A stretch of 6,026 nucleotides of DNA from Fidelibacterota bacterium (GTDB taxonomy: Bacteria > Bipolaricaulota > Bipolaricaulia > UBA7950 > UBA9294). Below, piece after piece: positions 1 to 4,594 of the stretch. The position numbers were made by a program, and so were the translations under genes. The notes under the pieces are model-generated. The model did no database searches. It had not been told where the DNA came from and saw only the letters and a program-made list of their open reading frames with translations. The stretch spans positions 1 to 6,026 of the forward strand of contig JAJRTG010000212.1 of NCBI GenBank assembly GCA_024278395.1. The letters are read 5' to 3'. Numbering within the stretch: position 1 is the stretch's first letter; every line of letters starts with the position of its first letter.

Positions 1-1
1 C

Positions 2-451
2 GCCTACCGTGCGTTTCAGGGGAGGCTGGCGCGGGTGGACCGCATCCTCTACATCGGCGACAACGCGGGCGAGATCGTGTACGACAGGATCTTGATCGAG
101 GAACTCCTCGCCCGCGGCAGGGATGTCACGTTCGTCGTGCGCGGGGATCCGGTGTTGAACGACGTTACTGTGGAGGATGCAGAGTACGTCGGACTCGACA
201 AGCTCGCCCGGGTGATAACGACCGGATCGGACGCCCCCGGGATAGTCCTGAACGATGCGTCCCCCGAGTTTCTCTCCGCGTTTGAGAGCGCTTCCCTCAT
301 CGTCTCCAAGGGACAGGGGAACTACGAGGGGTTGTCCGATGTCGAAGGGCCGATATTCTTCCTGTTCACGGTGAAGTGTCCGGTGATCGCGCGGGATGCC
401 GGAGCTGAGATCGGTGGTGTCGTGTTTAGGAGGAGCGGTGCTGATGATTGA
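2..451 (+). CDS. DUF89/ARMT1-like metal-dependent phosphatase (AF1104-type), 5' end outside window
   Basis: The reading frame is open from the left edge, so only the C-terminal 149 residues are seen; family members are usually about 280-300 residues. The visible part carries the family hallmark ILYIGDNAGE (GDNAGE at 56-73), whose Asp and Asn bind the catalytic metal in DUF89 proteins. A later SKGQGNYEGLSD segment and the closing FLFTVKCPVIARDAG are also typical of the prokaryotic stand-alone subfamily. Known relatives are metal-dependent phosphatases proposed to remove damaged or excess phosphometabolites (metabolite damage control); the substrate here cannot be read from sequence. A GTG at 35 falls inside the conserved domain just before the metal motif, so it is not the real start. 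The stop at 449-451 lies inside the beginning of the next gene, implying translational coupling. It is presumably cytosolic, as no membrane segment or signal is visible. The family call is firm, the substrate unknown. Confidence 0.88.
   Translation, partial: AYRAFQGRLARVDRILYIGDNAGEIVYDRILIEELLARGRDVTFVVRGDPVLNDVTVEDAEYVGLDKLARVITTGSDAPGIVLNDASPEFLSAFESASLIVSKGQGNYEGLSDVEGPIFFLFTVKCPVIARDAGAEIGGVVFRRSGADD
428..435 (+). promoter_or_regulatory. Ribosome binding site deciding the YggS start
   Basis: AGGAGGAG at 428-435 sits inside the last codons of the DUF89 gene. Eight bases separate it from ATG 444, and a GTG at 438 is only four bases from the AGGAGG core. The in-frame ATG at 396 has no comparable purine-rich site at proper distance, and would add 16 residues unlike the family N-terminus. 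ATG 444 is therefore preferred. Confidence 0.7.
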
Positions 452-1103
452 GGAGAACGTAAAGCGGATCCTCGCCGAGCTCCCTCCGGGGGTGATCCTC
501 GTCGCGGCGGCGAAGACGAGAACGCCGGATGAGATCCGGCGTGCGGTCGGGGCCGGGGTGCCGGTGATCGGCGAGAACTACGTGCAGGAGGCGGAGGCCG
601 CGTTCTCCGTCCTTGGTCGGATCGCGCAGTGGCACCTGATCGGCCATCTTCAGAAGAACAAGGTGAAGCGGGCGGTGGCGCTGTTCGACATGATCGAGAC
701 GGTCGATTCGCTCGAGCTTGGGGCCCGGATCGACCGGGAGTGCACGAAGCTGGGCAGGGTCATGCCGGTCCTGGTGGAGATCAACTCCGGGCGGGAGCCG
801 CAGAAGGCGGGCGTCCTCCCCGAGGATGCCGAGGACCTGGTGCGCGGGCTTGCCGAGCTAGAGCACATCAAAGTGCAAGGGCTGATGACGATGGGACCGC
901 GCACCGGCGATCCGGAGGAGGCGCGGCCGTACTTTCAGGAGACGAAGCGGTTGTTCGATGAACTCGCGGCGCGTGGATTGGACAATGTCGAGATGCGGTA
1001 TCTCTCGATGGGGATGAGCAACACCTACAAGATAGCGATCGAGGAGGGGGCGAACATGGTTCGCATCGGAAGCGCGATCTTCGGAGAAAGGAAGGAAGGA
1101 TGA
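444..1103 (+). CDS. yggS: YggS/PLPBP-family pyridoxal phosphate homeostasis protein
   Basis: This 219-residue protein has the single alanine-racemase-like TIM-barrel domain of the YggS/PROSC family. These proteins bind pyridoxal 5'-phosphate and keep vitamin B6 and linked amino-acid pools in balance, with no proven catalytic activity. Visible motifs in order are LVAAAKTRTP with the PLP-binding lysine at residue 24, IGENYVQEA, WHLIGHLQKNKVK, VLVEINSGREPQKAG, GLMTMGP and the phosphate-binding end LSMGMSNTYKIAIEEGANMVRIGSAIFGER. It is shorter at the N-terminus than the E. coli protein, where the lysine is residue 36, and resembles the short form of archaea and anaerobic bacteria. ATG 444 is chosen from the ribosome site at 428-435; a longer version from ATG 396 is possible but poorly supported, and GTG 438 is an alternative. 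The first codons overlap the DUF89 gene by 8 bp, and the stop overlaps the Mrp start as ATGA. It is likely co-translated with both. Confidence 0.94.
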   Translation: MIEENVKRILAELPPGVILVAAAKTRTPDEIRRAVGAGVPVIGENYVQEAEAAFSVLGRIAQWHLIGHLQKNKVKRAVALFDMIETVDSLELGARIDRECTKLGRVMPVLVEINSGREPQKAGVLPEDAEDLVRGLAELEHIKVQGLMTMGPRTGDPEEARPYFQETKRLFDELAARGLDNVEMRYLSMGMSNTYKIAIEEGANMVRIGSAIFGERKEG

Positions 1104-1921
1104 GCGTGAGGATGACGCCTCCGCCCGCATCGGAGGCCGAGCGGCAGATAAAGGAAGCGTTGAGTCAGGTCAAGCATCGGATCGTTGTGTTCAGCGGGAA
1201 GGGCGGGGTGGGGAAGACGACCGTGGCGGTGAACCTCGCCTACGCCCTCTCCAAACAGGGCAAAAGGGTGGGACTCCTCGACGCCGATATCACCGGCCCG
1301 AACGTCCCCCAGATGGTCGGGCTCTCCGGAGAGGCACGGGCGGAGGGGGGGATGATCATCCCCCATGAGCGGGAGGGGGTGAAGTTCGTCTCCCTCGCCT
1401 CGATGATCCCGCCGGGGACGCCGATCATCTGGCGCGGGCCGCTCCGGTCCAAGGCGATCGACCAGCTCCTCGGGGAGGTGAACTGGGGCGCTCTCGACGT
1501 TCTGATCGGCGACCTGCCGCCAGGGACCGGGGACGAGGTCCTCACGATCACGCGGCGGACCACCCCGCAGCTGGCGATCGTGGTCACCACCCCGCAGGAG
1601 GTCTCGCTGATCGACGCCCGGCGGGCGGCGAACATGGCCAAGAAGATGGAGGTGCCGGTGATCGGAGTGGTGGAGAACATGTCCGGGCTCATCTGCCCCC
1701 ACTGCGGGGGGAGGATCGAGCTGTTCGGGAAGGGAGGAGGAGCGCGCGTCGCCGCCGAGCTCGGCCTGGAGTTCCTCGGTGAGGTCCCGATCGACTTGAA
1801 GGCCCGTGTGGGAGGAGATTCCGGGGAACCGATCGTGCTCTCCGATCCCGAGGCGGCGATCTCGCAGGCGTTCTTCCGGATCGCCGAAACCGTCGATGGA
1901 CTGCTTAAGGGGGTGAAATGA
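1100..1921 (+). CDS. mrp: Mrp/ApbC (NBP35-type) iron-sulfur cluster carrier P-loop ATPase
   Basis: The 273-residue protein is a deviant Walker A ATPase of the MinD/Mrp superfamily. In this family a homodimer binds a bridging [4Fe-4S] cluster and hands it to apo-proteins in an ATP-dependent way. The sequence shows GKGGVGKTT at residues 33-41 with the signature lysine K34, switch I DADITGPNVPQM from D61, Walker B/switch II GDLPPGTGDE with D138, and the cluster-binding CPHC pair C199 and C202 followed by GGRIELFGKGGG. Neither the N-terminal DUF59/MIP18 domain of many bacterial Mrp proteins nor the four-cysteine N-terminal ferredoxin-like motif of eukaryotic NBP35 is present, so it is the minimal form. 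ATG 1100 overlaps the YggS stop by 4 bp and follows a GGAGAAAGGAAGGAAGG purine tract; ATG 1112 is a weaker alternative. The radical SAM protein encoded 1 kb downstream is a plausible cluster client, but that is inference. Confidence 0.95.
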   Translation: MSVRMTPPPASEAERQIKEALSQVKHRIVVFSGKGGVGKTTVAVNLAYALSKQGKRVGLLDADITGPNVPQMVGLSGEARAEGGMIIPHEREGVKFVSLASMIPPGTPIIWRGPLRSKAIDQLLGEVNWGALDVLIGDLPPGTGDEVLTITRRTTPQLAIVVTTPQEVSLIDARRAANMAKKMEVPVIGVVENMSGLICPHCGGRIELFGKGGGARVAAELGLEFLGEVPIDLKARVGGDSGEPIVLSDPEAAISQAFFRIAETVDGLLKGVK

Positions 1922-2403
1922 TGAAGCTGGGGATCATCTCGGACACGCACGACAACATGCCGATGCTCGCGCGGGCGGTGGAGCTGTTCAACTCCGAGGG
2001 GGTCGACCTGGTGGTCCACGCCGGGGACTTTATCTCCCCGATCACCGCGAACGGGTTCGCGCGGCTCAACGCCCCGTTCATCGGCGTATTCGGAAACAAC
2101 GACGGGGAGCTCCTCTACCTCACGAAGCGGTTCGAGAAGATCGGCAGGATCTACCCCGACTATCACGAGTTCGAGTTCGGGGGCAAGAAGGGTGTGGTGA
2201 TGCACGAGCCGAAGTTCATCGACTCCCTGGTGAAGAGCGGTGACTACGACCTCGTGATCTACGGCCACACCCACGAGATCGACCTGCGCGAGGGGAGGAC
2301 GGTCGTGGTTAACCCAGGCGAGGCGTGCGGCTGGCTCACCGGCCGGGCGACCGCGGTGATCCTGGATGCCGAGACGATGACCCCGCGGCTGATCGACCTC
2401 TAG
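1918..2403 (+). CDS. YfcE/MJ0936-type metallophosphoesterase
   Basis: The 161-residue protein is a small single-domain calcineurin-like phosphoesterase. All metal-site blocks are present: SDTHDN (D9, H11), HAGDF (D38), GNND (N61, D63), VMHEP (H97) and GHTHE (H118, H120), followed by VVVNPGE. The length and order match the UPF0025/YfcE family, whose characterised members are Mn- or Ni-dependent phosphodiesterases acting on artificial diester substrates; the natural substrate is generally unknown. There is no signal peptide or membrane segment, so it should be cytosolic. ATG 1918 overlaps the Mrp stop as ATGA, and a second ATG follows at 1921; either fits the AAGGGGG ribosome site just upstream. 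It is the last gene of the tightly coupled block, and its TAG at 2401-2403 directly abuts the GC-poorer island. The C-terminal KSGDYDLVIYGHTHEIDLRE is canonical, so the gene appears intact despite the neighbouring insertion-like segment. Confidence 0.92.
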   Translation: MMKLGIISDTHDNMPMLARAVELFNSEGVDLVVHAGDFISPITANGFARLNAPFIGVFGNNDGELLYLTKRFEKIGRIYPDYHEFEFGGKKGVVMHEPKFIDSLVKSGDYDLVIYGHTHEIDLREGRTVVVNPGEACGWLTGRATAVILDAETMTPRLIDL

Positions 2404-2439
2404 ATCGTCTCTAAAGAGGCCAGGAGACCACGAAAATTA
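2404..2439 (+). repeat. Left imperfect inverted repeat (IR-L)
   Basis: Read 5'-3', this stretch matches the reverse complement of 2827-2862 at 25 of 36 positions without gaps, by hand count. The best block is GGCCAGG (2418-2424) against AGCCAGG, followed by ACCA at 2427-2430 and AATTA at 2435-2439. Nine of the eleven differences are transitions, as expected of diverged copies. The repeat starts on the base after the phosphoesterase stop and ends 10 bp before the GxxExxY start. A small internal hairpin, GTCTC (2407-2411) with GAGAC (2424-2428), is possible but has no T-tract. Confidence 0.55.
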
Positions 2440-2444
2440 GAGGA
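2438..2444 (+). promoter_or_regulatory. Ribosome binding site of the GxxExxY gene
   Basis: A TAGAGGA purine run lies five bases before GTG 2450 (eight before the tandem GTG 2453). It is weaker than the AGGAGG-type sites of the neighbouring genes, but it is the only candidate and supports a GTG start, as no in-frame ATG occurs near the conserved N-terminus. Confidence 0.5.
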
Positions 2445-2449
2445 TTAGC

Positions 2450-2854
2450 GTGGTGCTTGCTCATGCTAAACTGACTTCGGAGATTATTGGAGCGGCGATA
2501 GAGGTACATCGCCGACTGGGACCGGGGTTCATTGAATCGATATATGAGCACGCTCTTGTTGTTGAACTGCGCAGGCGAGGCCTGAAGGTGGAAGAGCAAG
2601 TGGAGGTACCGGTTAAGTACCGTGGGGTTGAGGTTGGACGCCACCGGCTCGATCTCCTTGTTGAAGGGACGATAGTGGTGGAATTGAAAGCCGTTAAGAG
2701 CCTTGATAACGTTCACTTCGCGGTGGTCAAATCCTATCTGCGCGCGATCGGCAAAGAACACGGGTTGTTGTTGAACTTCGCCAAGACAACCCTGGAAGCA
2801 AAGAGGGTGATATCGCAGCCGGCGGATAATTCCCATGGTTCCCTGGCTTCCTAA
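2450..2854 (+). CDS. GxxExxY-family protein with PD-(D/E)xK nuclease-like core
   Basis: The 134-residue protein matches the GxxExxY family: the opening helix IIGAAIEVHRRLGPG leads into the name-giving G26-x-x-E29-x-x-Y32 (GFIESIY). It continues with VPVKYRGVEVGRHRLDLLV, VVELKAVK and a C-terminal GLLLNFAKTTLEAKRVI. The residues D68, E78 and K80 fit the D...ExK core of the PD-(D/E)xK nuclease superfamily, in which this family is placed; no activity or substrate is known to me. Start GTG 2450 is chosen because the conserved helix begins soon after, with GTG 2453 equally possible. The last eight residues (NSHGSLAS) and the TAA lie in the right inverted repeat, past the conserved domain, so the C-terminal tail looks element-derived. 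Codon use is visibly less GC-biased than in the neighbours. The gene may have arrived by transfer. The frame is intact, so the protein is probably made. Confidence 0.88.
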   Translation: MVLAHAKLTSEIIGAAIEVHRRLGPGFIESIYEHALVVELRRRGLKVEEQVEVPVKYRGVEVGRHRLDLLVEGTIVVELKAVKSLDNVHFAVVKSYLRAIGKEHGLLLNFAKTTLEAKRVISQPADNSHGSLAS

Positions 2855-2862
2855 GGGGCCAT
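2827..2862 (-). repeat. Right imperfect inverted repeat (IR-R)
   Basis: This is the partner of 2404-2439 in inverted orientation, with 25 of 36 positions identical. It covers the last codons and TAA stop (2852-2854) of the GxxExxY gene and ends about 22 bp before the ribosome site of the radical SAM gene. The inner edge AATTA/TAATT and the GCCAGG/CCTGGC core are the best-kept parts. The outer 7 bp (2856-2862) match the left copy poorly (4/7), so the true outer edge could be at about 2855 instead. Confidence 0.55.
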
Positions 2863-2875
2863 TGGGAACTTTATT
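2838..2875 (+). terminator. Hairpin with short T-rich tail, possible weak terminator or attenuator
   Basis: GTTCCC (2838-2843) pairs with GGGAAC (2864-2869), and the adjoining TGGC (2844-2847) pairs with GCCA (2858-2861), leaving a two-base TT bulge and a ten-base loop. The stem is followed by TTTATT. This could reduce read-through from the GxxExxY gene into the radical SAM gene, or act as an mRNA-end structure. The tail is short and the hairpin overlaps the coding end and IR-R, so termination is unproven. Confidence 0.3.
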
Positions 2876-2884
2876 GCTGTACTT

Positions 2885-2892
2885 AAAGGAGG
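2885..2892 (+). promoter_or_regulatory. Strong Shine-Dalgarno site of the radical SAM gene
   Basis: AAAGGAGG lies four bases before ATG 2897. It is the best ribosome site in the window and sits in a 42-bp leader (2855-2896). The gene therefore does not rely on coupling to the GxxExxY gene, and the site may predate the insertion-like island. Confidence 0.75.
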
Positions 2893-2896
2893 AACG

Positions 2897-3856
2897 ATGG
2901 GGATCGTCTACGGGCCGGTTCCGTCGCGCAGGTTGGGGATGTCGCTCGGGATCGACCCGGTTCCGCGGCTTGTCTGCACGTTCGACTGCGTGTACTGCCA
3001 GCTCGGCAAAAAGCGGTTCGTGGTCCATGGTCCGGAAGAGGTGACCGAGCAGTTCCCCACACCGGACAAGATCGCAGCCGCGGTGGAGGAAGCGCTGAAG
3101 ACGCGGGCACACGTCGATTACATCACCTTCTCCGGTTCGGGCGAGCCGACCCTGAATCCCGGGCTCGGAGAGGCGGTTAAGATGATCCGCGGGTTCACCG
3201 ACATCCCGATCGCCCTCATCACCAACTCGTCGCTCCTCACACTGGCGGAGGTCTTCGACGCCGCGGCGGCGTTCGACCTCGTCCTGCCGTCGCTCGACGC
3301 CGGGGACCAGGACACGTTCCTGCGGATAAACCGGCCGGTACCCGGGTTTGAGATAGAGGAGATCGCGGGCGCGATCGCCCGGTTGGCGCGCCGGGTGCCG
3401 ATCTGGCTTGAGGTGATGCTCGTCCGGTCGGAAGAGCACGGGTCGAACGCGACGGACGCGGCGATCGCCGCGATCATCGAAAAAATCAGGATGATTCGCC
3501 CGCATGAGGTGAACCTCAACATCCCCGTCCGTCCGCCGGAGGAACCGGTCGACCCGGTGCCCGCGGGAAGGCTGGAGGAGATCAGCACCCGCATGGAGCG
3601 GGCGCTTCCCGGGGTCCCGGTCGTCGTGGTGCCGAAGCGCGCTCCGTCGCGGTCGAAGCTCCTGCGTGAGGAGGAGATCTCGAGCGAGATCCTGCGCGTG
3701 CTCGCGGTGCGGCCGTGCACCACGGTCGATCTGGCCGACTCCCTCGGGATCGACCCGGCGGAGGTGGGGAAGTACCTGGCGCGGCTCGGGGAGGCGGGGA
3801 GGATCGAGCGTCGCATGCAGGGAGGCAGGCTCTACTACGTGGCCAAGGAGGCTTAG
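2897..3856 (+). CDS. COG0731-type radical SAM protein with C-terminal winged helix
   Basis: The 319-residue protein opens with VYGPVPSRRLGMSLGIDPVPRLVC, typical of the COG0731 radical SAM group, and carries the cluster motif C27-x3-C31-x2-C34 that holds the [4Fe-4S] cluster cleaving S-adenosylmethionine. The SAM-binding GSGEP lies at residues 80-84, followed by ITNSSLL and LPSLDAGDQDTFLRINRP. COG0731 proteins are often labelled wyosine-synthase-like because of similarity to TYW1, but most bacteria lack wyosine, so that label should not be taken as function. After the barrel, roughly residues 258-316 look like a winged-helix DNA/RNA-binding domain (SSEILRVLAVRPCTTVDLADSLG...YLARLGEAGRIERRMQGGRLYYV). 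It is likely cytosolic and needs Fe-S supply, which the upstream Mrp could give. ATG 2897 is fixed by AAAGGAGG and by the family N-terminus. Its TAG is immediately followed by the next gene's ATG, a strong sign of co-translation. Confidence 0.9.
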   Translation: MGIVYGPVPSRRLGMSLGIDPVPRLVCTFDCVYCQLGKKRFVVHGPEEVTEQFPTPDKIAAAVEEALKTRAHVDYITFSGSGEPTLNPGLGEAVKMIRGFTDIPIALITNSSLLTLAEVFDAAAAFDLVLPSLDAGDQDTFLRINRPVPGFEIEEIAGAIARLARRVPIWLEVMLVRSEEHGSNATDAAIAAIIEKIRMIRPHEVNLNIPVRPPEEPVDPVPAGRLEEISTRMERALPGVPVVVVPKRAPSRSKLLREEEISSEILRVLAVRPCTTVDLADSLGIDPAEVGKYLARLGEAGRIERRMQGGRLYYVAKEA

Positions 3857-4558
3857 ATGGGTGAGATCACGATCATCTACGACAACCGCACCACCCGGGA
3901 CGACCTCTACCCCGGTTGGGGGTTCTCCGCCCTGATCGAGAGGGATGGACGTCGGCTCCTGTTCGATGTCGGGGCCGACAAGATCGTGCTCGAGCACAAC
4001 GCCGCCGCGCTCGGGGTCGACCTGAAGAAGACGGACTACCTGTTCCTATCCCACGAGCACTGCGACCACGTCGGGGCGATCTCGTCCGCGCTCCATGTCG
4101 GACTCACCGTGGTCTATCCCGCCTCTTTCTCCCGCGGGTTCGGAAAGCGGATCGAGGATGCGAAATCGGACGCCGTTCCGATTGCTGCGCCCATCGAGTT
4201 TATGCCCGGGTTCCGCTCGACCGGGGAGCTCGGGACGGAGATCGTGGAGCAGGCGCTGATCGTCGACGGGAACGATGGCCCGATCCTCATCACCGGGTGC
4301 GCCCATCCCGGGATCGTGAACGTCGCACGCGTTGCTACCGCCCTTGCCGGAGGACCGCTCTCCCTCGTCGTCGGTGGGTTCCACCTCGGGGCGAAGAAGG
4401 AGGCCGAGGTGCGCGGGATCGCCGCTGCGCTGCGCGGGCTGGGGGTGGCGCGTGTCGGACCGTGCCACTGCACCGGCGCGCAGGCGATCGCCGTCCTGGC
4501 CGAGGAGTTCGCGGGTCGGTTCGTCGACGTCAGGGCGGGGGCGAGGATCCCGATTTGA
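3857..4558 (+). CDS. COG1237-type metallo-beta-lactamase-fold hydrolase
   Basis: The 233-residue protein has the MBL fold with the zinc-site motif LSHEHCDHVG (H66, H68, D70, H71). Further likely site residues are H150 in ITGCAHPGIVNV, H176 in GGFHLG and H204 in GPCHCTGAQA. The GC-x-HPGI-N and HCTG blocks, together with the N-terminal IYDNRT..GWGFSALIE, place it in the COG1237 group. Archaeal members have been linked to a dihydropterin ribofuranosylaminobenzene phosphate synthase step of methanopterin synthesis, but bacterial members are of unknown role, so I give no symbol. No signal peptide is seen. An AAGGAGG site (3845-3851) within the last codons of the radical SAM gene serves ATG 3857, which directly follows that gene's TAG. 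The two proteins probably act in one pathway or are made in fixed ratio. The gene ends 13 bp from the converging transporter gene. Confidence 0.9.
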   Translation: MGEITIIYDNRTTRDDLYPGWGFSALIERDGRRLLFDVGADKIVLEHNAAALGVDLKKTDYLFLSHEHCDHVGAISSALHVGLTVVYPASFSRGFGKRIEDAKSDAVPIAAPIEFMPGFRSTGELGTEIVEQALIVDGNDGPILITGCAHPGIVNVARVATALAGGPLSLVVGGFHLGAKKEAEVRGIAAALRGLGVARVGPCHCTGAQAIAVLAEEFAGRFVDVRAGARIPI

Positions 4559-4594
4559 GCCGACGGGGCGTTCATCCCCTGGAAGACGCCGGCT
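4558..4594. terminator. Possible shared hairpin between convergent genes
   Basis: AGCCG (4558-4562) can pair with CGGCT (4590-4594), continued by GCGT (4568-4571) with ACGC (4586-4589) after a five-base bulge. A TTT follows on the plus strand, and CAAAT lies beyond the other side on the minus strand. It spans the 13-bp gap and the 3' end of the transporter gene, so it could serve both directions. The bulge and the lack of a real T-tract make this weak. Confidence 0.25.

Larger units (their letters stand above)
2404..2862. mobile_element. Putative small inverted-repeat element carrying a GxxExxY gene
   Basis: This segment of about 460 bp sits exactly between the phosphoesterase stop codon and the leader of the radical SAM gene. 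It is bounded by imperfect inverted repeats (2404-2439 and 2827-2862) and contains one small gene. Sampled lines within it are 48-52% GC, against 68% for a sampled line of the Mrp gene. It breaks a run of genes otherwise linked by overlaps or abutting ends. There is no transposase and I see no convincing target-site duplication, so a mobile origin is an inference from repeats, composition and placement. Alternatives are an old degenerate insertion or a chance inverted similarity around a native gene. Confidence 0.4.

Noticed and set aside
1240..2274. A 344-codon minus-strand open frame opposite Mrp and the phosphoesterase
   Set aside because: Both plus-strand genes have full catalytic motif sets; the antisense translation is low-complexity and unlike any family I recognise.
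2404..2410. A target-site duplication flanking the inverted-repeat unit
   Set aside because: Bases just outside 2404 and 2862 (or 2411 and 2855) do not form a convincing direct repeat, so none is claimed.
2407..2428. GTCTC...GAGAC hairpin as terminator of the upstream block
   Set aside because: Only five to six base pairs, a 12-base loop and no T-tract after it; it is better explained as part of the left inverted repeat.
2878..2883. Extended -10-like TGCTGTACT before the radical SAM gene
   Set aside because: Only four of six hexamer positions match and there is no -35-like sequence at proper spacing (GGGGCC at 2855-2860).
2411..3997. A 528-codon minus-strand open frame antisense to the GxxExxY, radical SAM and MBL genes
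   Set aside because: It crosses three well-supported plus-strand genes, its protein is rich in Arg, Asp, His and Pro with no recognisable domain, and long stop-free antisense frames are expected opposite GC-rich coding DNA.
3371..4491. Three GCGATCGC octamers (3371-3378, 3461-3468, 4484-4491), as in cyanobacterial HIP1 sites
   Set aside because: All three lie in coding DNA and fit Ala-Ile-Ala codons in a genome that prefers ATC and GCG; three copies do not show a repeat system.
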